DNA of 64,000 nucleotides from Tenacibaculum maritimum NCIMB 2154 (lineage in GTDB: Bacteria; Bacteroidota; Bacteroidia; Flavobacteriales; Flavobacteriaceae). Where the stretch lies: contig NZ_LT634361.1 in assembly GCF_900119795.1 (NCBI RefSeq), forward strand, positions 1,426,001-1,490,000, in the 5' to 3' direction. Below, piece by piece: positions 21,224-29,780 of this stretch; position 1 is the stretch's first letter, and every line of letters starts with the position of its first letter. A program made the position numbers and the translations under genes. A model generated the notes under the pieces. The model searched no databases and was not told where the DNA came from. It saw only the letters and a program-made list of their open reading frames with translations.

Positions 21224-21262
21224 AATAAAAGGGAGCGAATTAATTATTTACTCCCTTTTATT
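21224..21262. terminator. Bidirectional terminator between dps and terC
   Basis: AATAAAAGGGAG pairs with CTCCCTTTTATT across a 15-nt loop, between convergent genes. Confidence 0.75.
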
Positions 21263-21269
21263 ATGATGT

Positions 21270-22082
21270 TTATTTGTTTTGTGATAAATCTTTTTCTGCC
21301 AAAATCTTTTTTTGATATTTACTTTGAACCACATCAACAATTACTAATATGGCTAATACGAAATAGAAAGTAGTTTTACTCATAGGAACAATCTCATTAC
21401 CAAAGAGTTTTATATGTGCTAAATGGCCTCCTTCAGTAATCAACATAATTCCGACGATAAAAAGAATAAAAAGTCCTAAAACTTCATACATACGGTTTTT
21501 AGCCAAAAAGATAGAAATTCTATCAGCTAAAACCAACATAAGTAAACCGCTTATAACAATAGCAATAGCCATGACAATAAAAGCTATCGTAGAATTTTCT
21601 ATTTCGCTAGTTAAACCGATAGCAGCTAAAATAGAGTCAAAAGAGAAAACTAAGTTCATCAAAACAATACTGATAATAACAGCGTTTGAAGATTTTTTAG
21701 TGCTGCTATCAGGATCTTCAATATTATGTGTTAGATTCGAACTAGCAATCATATGCCAAATTTCCTTAATAGCTGTATAAATGATGAATCCACCTCCAGC
21801 TAAAACAATTAAGCTATGCCCATTAAAAGCAAATTTGATGATATTTTTTATTTCCCCAGTTAAAAAAGAAAAAGGCTCTTGAAAGAAATCTATAATAGAA
21901 ACCAAAACAAAAAGCAGTAAAATTCTTAGAAAAATAGCGATTAGTATGCCTACTTTTCGGACTCTTTTTTGATCAGATTGTGGAGCTTTTTTAGATTCTA
22001 AAGAAATGTATAATAGGTTGTCAAAGCCGAGTACAGCTTGTAGCAAGACTAACATTAGTAAGGTAAATATGATTCCTAGCAT
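21270..22082 (-). CDS. TerC-family integral membrane protein
   Basis: A polytopic membrane protein of about 270 residues with seven or so hydrophobic segments. TerC hallmarks are LGFDNLLYISLESKKAP near the N-terminus and LVFSFDSILAAIGLT in the middle, where the membrane-buried Asp residues fit a metal-ion exporter. Some relatives export manganese or load secreted metalloenzymes. I choose the ATG at 22080-22082 (MLGIIFTLLM): an exact minus-strand -7 box, TATATTTG, occupies 22110-22117, so the longer frame starting at 22112 would begin upstream of the transcript. A link to the oxidative-stress neighbours oxyR/dps is possible but unproven. Confidence 0.88.
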   Translation of the reverse strand: MLGIIFTLLMLVLLQAVLGFDNLLYISLESKKAPQSDQKRVRKVGILIAIFLRILLLFVLVSIIDFFQEPFSFLTGEIKNIIKFAFNGHSLIVLAGGGFIIYTAIKEIWHMIASSNLTHNIEDPDSSTKKSSNAVIISIVLMNLVFSFDSILAAIGLTSEIENSTIAFIVMAIAIVISGLLMLVLADRISIFLAKNRMYEVLGLFILFIVGIMLITEGGHLAHIKLFGNEIVPMSKTTFYFVLAILVIVDVVQSKYQKKILAEKDLSQNK

Positions 22083-22290
22083 AGTTTTAAATGGTGTAAT
22101 TAATTTTGTCAAATATATAAACTCATCTTGATTTTTCCTATTTCTTAGGAGAGAGCTAATTCCTTTTAGCCTTTAAGAGGCTTCTTTATTGGTAGTTTTC
22201 GTTATGATTTTTTATATAATTGATTTAAAAAAGTATAATGGTATAGATAGTTGCTGTTTTAGAAACAGTATCTTTTCAGCATGGAAGTGT

Positions 22291-23067
22291 TTATAGATAT
22301 TTCCATAATATTTTCATACTTACAGATGCTATTAAGATAGCTGTAGCTCTTTTTAGCTGAGTAGAAGTAAAAAAACTTCCTGTTCGACTTCCTATTTGTC
22401 CTCCCATAAAAACAGTCATCAATAAAATAATAGTTAAATCCCAGTTTATTTTAAAAAGAGGATTTGCATATTGCCCAGCAAGTCCTGAAAGAGAATTTAC
22501 CAAAATGAAAAAGCTAGCAGTTGCAGCAATTTTTTTCGAAGAATCCCAATTTGTTAAATGAAGTAAAGGAGCGAGAAAAATACCTCCGCCAATGCCAACC
22601 ATTCCTGAAATAAATCCAATACAACTTCCATAACTAGCGTTTTTTACAAAACTTAGGGGAGAATTGGCGTACTTGTTAAATTCTTTTTTAGAAAGCCACA
22701 TGGTTATTGAAGCAAACAGTAAAGTAATTCCTAAAAGGATAAAAAAGAAAGTTTGGTTAACTTTAAGATAACCTCCCATAAAAGCCATCGGAACGCTAAA
22801 CAAGACTAAAGGAAGTATTTTGCTCCAATTATAGCATTGCTGGCGGTGAAATAAGATTACATTTCCAGTAACCACGATAATATTACATAGCAATGCAATG
22901 GATCTAATTTCTATATAGGCAATTCCTGTTAAAGAGAGAATAGCTAAATAGCTAGAGCCACCACCGAAGCCGACAGAGGAATATAAAGCAGCTATGATGA
23001 AAAAAAAGAGTACAACATGCCAGTGTATTGTGAGTATATCTAATAGATGAGCATAACTTAAAATCAT
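22291..23067 (-). CDS. TSUP family transporter (TauE/SafE type)
   Basis: A 258-residue polytopic protein with about eight hydrophobic segments. The duplicated TSUP motif is visible as SSVGFGGGSSYLAILSL near residue 30 and FISGMVGIGGGIFLAPLL near residue 155. This family moves anions such as sulfite, sulfoacetate or thiosulfate, or organic sulfonates; the substrate cannot be read from the sequence. It is single, with 178 bases to terC and about 100 to the InsA-like gene, which is divergent. Confidence 0.88.
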   Translation of the reverse strand: MILSYAHLLDILTIHWHVVLFFFIIAALYSSVGFGGGSSYLAILSLTGIAYIEIRSIALLCNIIVVTGNVILFHRQQCYNWSKILPLVLFSVPMAFMGGYLKVNQTFFFILLGITLLFASITMWLSKKEFNKYANSPLSFVKNASYGSCIGFISGMVGIGGGIFLAPLLHLTNWDSSKKIAATASFFILVNSLSGLAGQYANPLFKINWDLTIILLMTVFMGGQIGSRTGSFFTSTQLKRATAILIASVSMKILWKYL

Positions 23068-23133
23068 AACATAAAGTACGGTGAAAAAAATGACGATTTA
23101 AAAAATAATTTTGGGTTTTTATAAATAATTAAT

Positions 23134-23148
23134 GTGCTAATTTAATAT
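23134..23148 (+). repeat. Third copy (direct) of the repeat flanking the InsA-like gene
   Basis: TGCTAATTTAATATA repeats the start of the inverted-repeat arm at 23154 with one mismatch, exactly 20 bases upstream and in the same direction. Two helical turns between copies fits paired protein-binding sites. It lies 20 bases after a -7-like box TAATTTTG (23106-23113). Confidence 0.6.
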
Positions 23149-23153
23149 ATTTA

Positions 23154-23174
23154 TGCTAATTAAATATAGTCAAT
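23154..23174 (+). repeat. Left arm of a 21-bp inverted repeat flanking the InsA-like gene
   Basis: Begins TGCTAATTAAATATAGT and continues to the base before the ATG at 23175. The reverse complement at 23584-23604 matches at 20 of 21 positions. It could be a terminal inverted repeat of a small IS1-like element, or an operator for the protein. Confidence 0.8.
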
Positions 23175-23588
23175 ATGAAAAACTGCCCTAATTGTAACTC
23201 GAATACATATATAAAGAGCGGAATAGTAAATAATAGGCAACGATATAAATGTAAGAATTGTAATTATTTTTTTACAGTGAACAAGTTGGGGAAGCAAATA
23301 GATAGTTATTATGTTAGTAAAGCATTTCAACTATACTTAGAAGGTTTGACTTATAGAGAGATAGAAAGAATATTAGGGATTTCTCATGTTACTATAATGA
23401 ATTGGGTGAAAAAATATAATATAAAGCGACCTAAGAATTCAAGTTATCATCCTACATATAAAATTTTGAATGCGGCAGAATTGTCTAAATATTTTCAAGA
23501 TTCTACTAATTTAACTGGAGCAGGAGTACTCGTTACTGAATTAGGAGATAAGTTTATGTTGATAAAATGGGAGCGATTTAAAGATTAA
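23175..23588 (+). CDS. IS1 InsA-like zinc-ribbon / helix-turn-helix protein
   Basis: A 137-residue protein. The N-terminal zinc ribbon has Cys at 4, 7, 26 and 29 (CPNC ... CKNC), as in IS1/IS1595 N-terminal domains. An HTH follows (LEGLTYREIERILGISHVTI, about residues 52-72). The last ~50 residues (AELSKYFQDSTNLTGAGVLV) are unlike the DDE catalytic half of a transposase, and no insB-like frame follows. It is bracketed by 21-bp inverted repeats, the left touching its ATG and the right overlapping its stop. It therefore looks like either an IS1-type remnant or a domesticated DNA-binding regulator beside the acetate-uptake genes. Confidence 0.75.
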   Translation: MKNCPNCNSNTYIKSGIVNNRQRYKCKNCNYFFTVNKLGKQIDSYYVSKAFQLYLEGLTYREIERILGISHVTIMNWVKKYNIKRPKNSSYHPTYKILNAAELSKYFQDSTNLTGAGVLVTELGDKFMLIKWERFKD

Positions 23589-23604
23589 CTATATTTAATT
23601 AGCA
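23584..23604 (-). repeat. Right arm of the 21-bp inverted repeat flanking the InsA-like gene
   Basis: ACTATATTTAATTAGCA is the exact complement of the left arm's first 17 bases; one mismatch follows in the remaining four. The stop codon of the gene (23586-23588) lies inside it. Confidence 0.8.
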
Positions 23605-24021
23605 AAAAAGTATCTCCTTTTTTTGTTAAAGCATTCTTTTTTAGAGCTTAGTAGTGCACATAAAATCAAATTATTATGAAATATGTAACTATAAAAGAGA
23701 CACTAGGAGCAGAGGTTATTGCTTTCATAAATATATTTAAACTACTATTGTTTTATATATTTTCTAGGGTCTCCTGCCAAAAAAGCCTAAGAGTATTATT
23801 TAGAAAAGTAGCATTATTGGAAGTTTTTTTCAAAAAAATCCAGCACTGTATCTTAAAAGCTACTTTTAACTTTTATTCAAAACCATAAAAATCCTTACTT
23901 CAATCTTAAAAAGTGCTTTTTAGGTGTTTGAAGAATAACTCTTATGGGCAAAAAAATGTTTTTTTAGTGAAGGGTTAACTTGTGTAGCCTAGGTTTAATT
24001 AGTAATTATTTTCAAAATAAA
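23605..24021. other. 417-base stretch without a supported gene
   Basis: AT-rich sequence between the InsA-like gene and the symporter small subunit. A 70-codon open frame at 23676 has no recognisable family and unusual composition, so I do not call it. TTTAATTAG at 23993-24001 resembles the inner part of the flanking repeat and lies about 20 bases before the next start codon; this is suggestive only. No good terminator or TANNTTTG promoter box was found. Confidence 0.5.
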
Positions 24022-24279
24022 ATGTTGGATAAAAAACAAAAAAAAGCGTACTGGAAAGAAAACCTTCGATACCTGTCAATATTATTACTGATTTGGTTTT
24101 TAGTTTCTTATGTGTTTGGTATATTATTAGTGCACCAATTAAATGAATTCAGATTAGGTGGGTTTAAGTTAGGTTTTTGGTTTGCTCAACAAGGAGCAAT
24201 GTATGTATTTGTAGTCTTAATATTCGTTTATGTAAGATTAATGAACAAACTAGATAAAAAATATGGGGTTGATGAATAG
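24022..24279 (+). CDS. Sodium/solute symporter small subunit (DUF4212)
   Basis: An 85-residue membrane protein with two hydrophobic segments (LSILLLIWFLVSYVFGILLV and FAQQGAMYVFVVLIFVYVRL). The opening KKAYWKENLRYL and the LGGFKLGFWFAQQG core are typical of DUF4212, the small partner of an SSS-family symporter. I start at the ATG at 24022 (MLDKKQ) rather than at the in-frame TTG 14 codons earlier, because homologues begin near here. The large subunit follows after 27 bases, the standard arrangement for this two-part transporter. Confidence 0.9.
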   Translation: MLDKKQKKAYWKENLRYLSILLLIWFLVSYVFGILLVHQLNEFRLGGFKLGFWFAQQGAMYVFVVLIFVYVRLMNKLDKKYGVDE

Positions 24280-24306
24280 TAAAATAGATAAAAAAAATAA
24301 CGGATT

Positions 24307-26013
24307 ATGGGAATATTAACATGGACATGGATACTTGTAGGAATTACTTTTGCGCTTTATATAGGAATAGCAATATGGGCTAGAGCAGGATCTTCTAAAG
24401 AATTTTATGTAGCAGGAGGAGGAGTACCACCTATAATTAACGGTATGGCAACTGCCGCAGATTGGATGTCTGCCGCTTCATTTATTTCTTTAGCAGGTAT
24501 TGTGTCTTTTGGAGGGTATGACGGATCTGTATATTTGATGGGATGGACTGGAGGTTATGTTCTTTTAGCGTTGTTACTGGCTCCTTATCTAAGGAAATTC
24601 GGGAAATTTACTGTTCCTGATTTTATTGGAGATAGGTATTACTCTGATACGGCGCGTATTGTAGCTGTTATTGCGGCTTTAATAGTATCGTTTACTTATG
24701 TTGCAGGACAAATGAGAGGGGTAGGAATTGTTTTTTCTAGGTATTTAGAGGTAGATATAAATACAGGAGTATATATAGGTATGGCAATCGTACTATTTTA
24801 TGCAGTATTGGGAGGGATGAAAGGGATTACTTATACCCAAGTAGCGCAATACTGCGTGTTGATCTTTGCTTTTATGGTGCCTGCGATCTTTATATCAATA
24901 CAAATGACAGGAAATCTAATTCCTCAATTAGGATTTGGAGGTACGGGGGTTGATGGGGTTTATTTATTAGACAAGTTAGATGGCTTGCATAAAGAACTCG
25001 GTTTTTATGAATATACCTCAGGAAGTAAGTCTATGATAGATGTATTTGCGATTACGTTGGCCTTAATGGCTGGAACAGCAGGATTGCCGCATGTAATAGT
25101 GAGGTTTTTTACGGTACCTAAGGTGAAAGATGCTAGAAAATCAGCAGGATGGGCGTTGCTTTTTATTACAATTTTATATACGACTGTTCCTGCTGTAGCT
25201 GTTTTTGCAAGAACAAATTTAATTGAAACAGTAAATAATAAAGCGTATAAAGAATTGCCTGAATGGGTAGGAAATTGGGAGAAAACAGGATTGTTAAAAT
25301 ATGAGGATAAAAATAAAGATGGGCTAGTGCAATACAGAGCTAATAAAAGTGTTAATGAACTTACTATAGATAGAGATATTATGGTACTAGCAAACCCTGA
25401 GATAGCAAAATTGCCTAATTGGGTAGTTGCATTAGTAGGAGCAGGAGGTTTAGCAGCGGCACTATCAACAGCAGCGGGACTGTTATTGGTAATTGCATCA
25501 TCGATATCACATGATCTACTAAAGAAAATCATTCATCCAAGTATTTCTGAAAGAGGAGAATTAATAGCAGCTCGTTTAAGTGCAGCTGTAGCAGTAGTCA
25601 TTGCAGGGTATTTTGGAATAAACCCACCAGGATTTGTTGCTGCGGTTGTTGCTTTAGCATTTGGGTTGGCGGCAGCTTCTTTTTTTCCAGCAATTGTATT
25701 GGGAATTTTTGATAAACGAATGAATAAAGAAGGGGCTATTGGAGGTATGGTTATAGGTTTGCTGTTAATGCTTTACTATATGCTAAAATTTAAGTTTGGA
25801 GTTTTTGATGGAGGGAAAGAAAGTGTAGCGGCTCTTAAAAATGATTGGTGGTTTGGAGTGTCTCCAGAAGGTTTCGGTACGGTAGCAATGTTTGTAAATG
25901 TCATGTTTTCTGTAGTCATATCAAGAATCACAGCTGCACCCCCTGAGGAAGTTAAAGAAATAGTAGAAAATATAAGAATACCAAGTGGTGTGGGAGAAGC
26001 TATAGAACATTAG
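24307..26013 (+). CDS. Sodium:solute symporter, large subunit (ActP-like, probably acetate)
   Basis: A 568-residue SSS-family symporter with about 13 hydrophobic segments. Motifs include FYVAGGGVPPIINGMATAAD near residue 40, the SFTYVAGQMRGVGIVFSRYL segment and LSTAAGLLLVIASSISHDLL. It resembles ActP and the TIGR03648-type large subunit paired with DUF4212. A hydrophilic insertion (around residues 315-350, KNKDGLVQYR) is present. Acetate or another short monocarboxylate is the likely substrate because acetyl-CoA synthetase lies 3.7 kb downstream in the same direction. A hairpin terminator follows. Confidence 0.9.
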   Translation: MGILTWTWILVGITFALYIGIAIWARAGSSKEFYVAGGGVPPIINGMATAADWMSAASFISLAGIVSFGGYDGSVYLMGWTGGYVLLALLLAPYLRKFGKFTVPDFIGDRYYSDTARIVAVIAALIVSFTYVAGQMRGVGIVFSRYLEVDINTGVYIGMAIVLFYAVLGGMKGITYTQVAQYCVLIFAFMVPAIFISIQMTGNLIPQLGFGGTGVDGVYLLDKLDGLHKELGFYEYTSGSKSMIDVFAITLALMAGTAGLPHVIVRFFTVPKVKDARKSAGWALLFITILYTTVPAVAVFARTNLIETVNNKAYKELPEWVGNWEKTGLLKYEDKNKDGLVQYRANKSVNELTIDRDIMVLANPEIAKLPNWVVALVGAGGLAAALSTAAGLLLVIASSISHDLLKKIIHPSISERGELIAARLSAAVAVVIAGYFGINPPGFVAAVVALAFGLAAASFFPAIVLGIFDKRMNKEGAIGGMVIGLLLMLYYMLKFKFGVFDGGKESVAALKNDWWFGVSPEGFGTVAMFVNVMFSVVISRITAAPPEEVKEIVENIRIPSGVGEAIEH

Positions 26014-26036
26014 AGAAAGGATTTTTGGGGGATATT

Positions 26037-26071
26037 AAAAACAGTATTACTTTTATGTATGCTGTTTTTTT
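26037..26071 (+). terminator. Hairpin terminator after the symporter gene
   Basis: AAAACAGTAT pairs with TATGCTGTTTT (one G-T pair) around an AT loop, and T residues follow. Confidence 0.6.
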
Positions 26072-26156
26072 ATGGAATATAGTTTGTAAACGAACTATAA
26101 TCAGTAAATTAGTTTTATGGTTGCTTTGAATGAGGAAGCTAATTAAAAAAGAATAG

Positions 26157-26351
26157 ATGAAAAAAAGACATGAGCAAAAACTAGTTGTTTTAAGTATTTT
26201 GTTATTTCTATTATTTAATATTCCGTTTATTTTTATCGCCAATACCGATGAGGATATTATAGGGATTCCTATGTTGTATTTTTTTATATTTTCTGTTTGG
26301 TTACTAGCAATCGCAATATCTATGATCATTTTAAATAAATATTATGAGTGA
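26157..26351 (+). CDS. Small two-helix membrane protein of unknown function
   Basis: A 64-residue protein with two hydrophobic segments (LVVLSILLFLLFNIPFIFI and LYFFIFSVWLLAIAISMIIL) joined by a short acidic loop (NTDEDIIGIP). Its stop overlaps the ATG of the symporter-kinase by eight bases, so the two are translationally coupled. It could be an accessory subunit of the sensor, as DUF4212 is for the transporter. That is inference from position; I do not recognise the family. Confidence 0.7.
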   Translation: MKKRHEQKLVVLSILLFLLFNIPFIFIANTDEDIIGIPMLYFFIFSVWLLAIAISMIILNKYYE

Positions 26352-29037
26352 TTACGCAATTATTACCATAGTAGTTATTTATTTAATGATACTTTTTTTA
26401 ATTGCTTTTTTTGCTGAAAAAAATGGAAGGAGCAAGTGGGTAAACAATCCTTATATATATACATTATCGCTGGCGGTATATTGCTCGGCATGGACATATT
26501 ATGGAAGTGTTGGAATTGCAGCAAATTCTGGGATGGGGTTCTTAGCTATATATCTAGGTCCTGTTATAGCATTTCCTTTATGGATTGTTGTACTTAGGAA
26601 AATTATACGAATATCAAAACAACAAAAAATATCTTCTATAGCTGATTTTATTTCATTACGATATGGAAATAATCGGTTTTTAGGGGCTTTAATTACTGTA
26701 ATTTGTTTATTAGGAACAATACCTTACATATCTTTGCAGCTAAAGGCAATTTCAGAAACTTACCAAATAATGGTAGCAAGCTCAACTTATGGAGCAACAA
26801 ATGTTTATGATGATTCAGCCTTCTATATAGCCTTAACCTTAGCCATATTTGCCGCTTTTTTTGGAACCCAAAGAACAGATGCATCAGAAAAGCATAAAGG
26901 AATTATTGTAACAGTAGCTTTTGAATCTATTTTGAAATTGGTGTTTTTTTTATTACTAGGAATATATGTTACGTTTTATTTATTTAATGGAACAGTAGAT
27001 ATTTATCAAAAGATGCTCAGTAATGTGCCTAATTTTAAAATATTAACTAAAATGAATGGAGTAGCATACGGATTTGATTGGATGTTTACAATTATGTTGT
27101 CTTTTATAGCAATCTTCTTACTGCCGAGGCAGTTTCAAGTGTCTGTATTAGAAAACATAAGAGAAAAACATTTAAAAAAAGCCATATGGTTGTTCCCTTT
27201 ATACTTATTGCTATTTAACTTTTTTGTAATATTCGTAGCTTGGGGAGGAAAATTAGCTTTAGGAAATTCAATGAATGCAGAATATTATGCATTATTATTA
27301 CCATTGCATCATAAAAATACAATTTTAGCATTATTGGTTTTTTTAGGAGGGCTTTCAGCAGTAGTGTCTATGGTAGTAGTTTCTACATTGGCACTATCTA
27401 CTATGATTAGTAATAATTTGATTATTCCATATAGATTTATAGATAAATTTATTAAAGGTTACTCAGAAAGAAATACCTTTTATATCAAAATGATTCGAAG
27501 AATATCTATATTTTTCGTGGTACTATTAGCATACTTGTTTTATATTAAATTTTCTATTGAGTTGCCTTTATATTCTATAGGGTTGATATCATTTGTCATC
27601 ATAGCACAATTGGCCCCTGCATTTTTTATAGGATTGTTTTGGAATAGAGGATCATCAAAAGCAGCAATTTTTGGAATTATAGTAGGAATGATTATCACAA
27701 CTTATACCTTGGTATTACCTTTTACATTAGAAGTATTATTCGAAAATAAGGACTTTATAAATAAAGGGTTTCTAGGAGTCGAAATATTAAAACCTTATAA
27801 TTTATTTGGGATAGGTTTTTTAACACCTTTAACACATACTTTTTTTTGGAGTCTTTTTTTTAACACGTTTACTTATTTAATCATTTCGGTTTCTTTTAAA
27901 GGAAACTATAGGGAGCGAAATTATGCAGAGATGTTTGTAGATAGTACAAATTTTTCATCGTTGCAAGATAGTGCCTTGGTATGGAAAGGAGAAGCATATG
28001 TATCAGATATCAAAAATGTATTGAGTAAGTTTTTAGGAAAGAAAAGAGCTAATAGAGCAATGAAATTGTTCTTTTTAAAGTACCAACTTCCTTTGAATAC
28101 AGAGATGGCAGATGCACGCTTAATAAATTTTTCAGAAAAGTTATTGACAGGAACTATTGGAGGAGCTTCAGCCAAAATACTCATTTCTAATGTGGTAAAA
28201 GAAGAAGAAGTTAGTTTAAGGGAGGTGCTGAAAATATTAGAGGAATCTAAAGAAGCTTTAGCGCTCAATAGAATTTTGAAACAAAAATCGAATCAGTTAT
28301 TAGATCTTACAGAGCAATTGAAAGAAGCTAATAAACAATTAATAGTAAAGGATAAGCAGAAAGATGAATTTTTAGATACTGTGGCACATGAGTTAAAAAC
28401 ACCAGTAACAGGAATTAGAGCGGCTACAGAATTATTGATAGACGAAGAAAGAGAAATGCCTATGGAAATTAAAAATAAATTTTTACAAAATATCTTACAA
28501 GATGCAGATAGATTATATAGGTTGATTAATAATATATTAGATTTAGAGAAGTTAGAAACAGGTAGGGAGCGGTTAGATTTAAAAATAAATAACATAGAGG
28601 AAACAATCAAAAAAGCAATAAATGGAATAGAACATATTGTGTCAAAGAAAAATATTGTGATACTAAATATGAATAAAATTAGTTTTAAATTTAAGTACGA
28701 TGAAGACCGAATTCTACAAGTTTTAACTAACTTATTATCAAACGCAATTAAGTTTTGTAATCAGCAGAAAGGAGAAATCATTATATCTAGTAGGTTGAAA
28801 AAAAGTTTTATAGAGGTTTATGTGAAGGACAATGGAAGTGGAATTTCAGAAAAGGACCAAGCATATATTTTTGATAAATTTTATCAATGCGAGCATCAAA
28901 ATGTAACAAAACCTAAAGGAAGCGGTTTGGGGTTGGCTATAAGTAAGCAGATAATAGAAAAGCATCATGGAGAAATTTGGGTAGAAAAAACTAATAAAAA
29001 GGAAGGGGTGCTTGCATTTAAAATCCCTTTTAATTAA
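26344..29037 (+). CDS. Sodium/solute symporter-fused sensor histidine kinase (CbrA-like)
   Basis: An 897-residue protein. The first ~560 residues are an SSS-family transporter domain with about 13 hydrophobic segments (ITIVVIYLMILFLIAFFAEK at the start). After a linker and a coiled coil (LKQKSNQLLDLTEQLKEANK) comes a HisKA domain with the H-box FLDTVAHELKTPVTG and an ATPase domain with N-box NLLSNAIKF, DNGSGIS and GSGLGLAISKQ. Like CbrA it probably senses or transports a solute and signals through phosphorylation. The REC-only gene 16 bases downstream is the obvious partner, and the acetate genes around it the likely regulon. Confidence 0.9.
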   Translation: MSDYAIITIVVIYLMILFLIAFFAEKNGRSKWVNNPYIYTLSLAVYCSAWTYYGSVGIAANSGMGFLAIYLGPVIAFPLWIVVLRKIIRISKQQKISSIADFISLRYGNNRFLGALITVICLLGTIPYISLQLKAISETYQIMVASSTYGATNVYDDSAFYIALTLAIFAAFFGTQRTDASEKHKGIIVTVAFESILKLVFFLLLGIYVTFYLFNGTVDIYQKMLSNVPNFKILTKMNGVAYGFDWMFTIMLSFIAIFLLPRQFQVSVLENIREKHLKKAIWLFPLYLLLFNFFVIFVAWGGKLALGNSMNAEYYALLLPLHHKNTILALLVFLGGLSAVVSMVVVSTLALSTMISNNLIIPYRFIDKFIKGYSERNTFYIKMIRRISIFFVVLLAYLFYIKFSIELPLYSIGLISFVIIAQLAPAFFIGLFWNRGSSKAAIFGIIVGMIITTYTLVLPFTLEVLFENKDFINKGFLGVEILKPYNLFGIGFLTPLTHTFFWSLFFNTFTYLIISVSFKGNYRERNYAEMFVDSTNFSSLQDSALVWKGEAYVSDIKNVLSKFLGKKRANRAMKLFFLKYQLPLNTEMADARLINFSEKLLTGTIGGASAKILISNVVKEEEVSLREVLKILEESKEALALNRILKQKSNQLLDLTEQLKEANKQLIVKDKQKDEFLDTVAHELKTPVTGIRAATELLIDEEREMPMEIKNKFLQNILQDADRLYRLINNILDLEKLETGRERLDLKINNIEETIKKAINGIEHIVSKKNIVILNMNKISFKFKYDEDRILQVLTNLLSNAIKFCNQQKGEIIISSRLKKSFIEVYVKDNGSGISEKDQAYIFDKFYQCEHQNVTKPKGSGLGLAISKQIIEKHHGEIWVEKTNKKEGVLAFKIPFN

Positions 29038-29052
29038 ATTGTGCCTTAAATT

Positions 29053-29415
29053 ATGAGGAAAATATTAATTGTAGATGATGAGCCTAATATTGTAATGACA
29101 TTAGAGTACGCTCTAAAAAAAAGAGGCTTTAAAGTGTATATTGCTAGAGATGGAGAAGAAGCATTGCAATTAATAAAGGATGATATCCCTGATTTGATGT
29201 TATTAGATGTAATGATGCCTAATGTAGATGGATATCAAACAATACAATACATAAAAAGAGAAGAACGTTTTAAAAATATAAAGGTAGTTTTCTTATCAGC
29301 AAAAAATAAAGAAGTGGATATTAAGAAAGGATTGGAGTTGGGAGCCGATAAATATCTGATAAAGCCTTTTTCAATAAAAAAAATAGTCTTAGAAATAGAA
29401 ATGTTACTTTATTAA
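29053..29415 (+). CDS. Single-domain response regulator
   Basis: A 120-residue receiver domain with no output domain. It has the acidic pocket ILIVDDEPNI, the phospho-acceptor Asp in LLLDVMMPN near residue 53, the conserved Thr/Ser position in VVFLSAKNK and Lys in YLIKPFS. It follows the symporter-kinase gene by 16 bases and is surely its partner. With no DNA-binding domain, it must act by protein contact or phosphotransfer; the Crp-family gene downstream could be the actual transcription factor, which is inference. Confidence 0.93.
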   Translation: MRKILIVDDEPNIVMTLEYALKKRGFKVYIARDGEEALQLIKDDIPDLMLLDVMMPNVDGYQTIQYIKREERFKNIKVVFLSAKNKEVDIKKGLELGADKYLIKPFSIKKIVLEIEMLLY

Positions 29416-29463
29416 ATAATTGATTTTGTGTGCAAGCAATAAATGTTTAATTAAAGTAAAATA

Positions 29464-29670
29464 ATGAAAAAAATACAATTAAAAGCAATAGCATCTGATA
29501 TATTTATTACAATATATGCTATTGTGACTTTGTTTCTTAGGGTTGTGCTTGATAACTCAGGAGCAACTAGCCCCATTGAATCTATAATTATGGGAGTTTG
29601 CTTTGTAGTTATAATTTGGGCATTGATAAAACTAAAAATATTAAACCCAAATTGGTTTGGTCTTTTTTAA
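29464..29670 (+). CDS. DUF6814 family small membrane protein
   Basis: A 68-residue protein with two hydrophobic segments (SDIFITIYAIVTLFLRVVL and IIMGVCFVVIIWALIKL). I recognise it as DUF6814, a Bacteroidota family of unknown function often found between a response regulator and acetyl-CoA synthetase. The C-terminus NPNWFGLF is typical. It lies 48 bases after the response regulator and 110 before acs. A promoter-like TATTTTTG lies between it and acs (29695-29702). Confidence 0.72.
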   Translation: MKKIQLKAIASDIFITIYAIVTLFLRVVLDNSGATSPIESIIMGVCFVVIIWALIKLKILNPNWFGLF

Positions 29671-29780
29671 AAGACAAACGCATCAATTAGTACTTATTTT
29701 TGAAATGCAAAAAAAAATAGAATAGTGCATATAGAAATAAGTGAAGTAGCTTTATTGTATTAAATAAAAAGTAAAGAGAA

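Noticed and set aside
23154..23604. Complete IS1 element
   Set aside because: There is no DDE/insB half, and no target-site duplication could be seen outside the repeats.
23676..23888. 70-codon open frame
   Set aside because: It has no recognisable family, promoter or terminator; AT-rich intergenic sequence gives such frames by chance.
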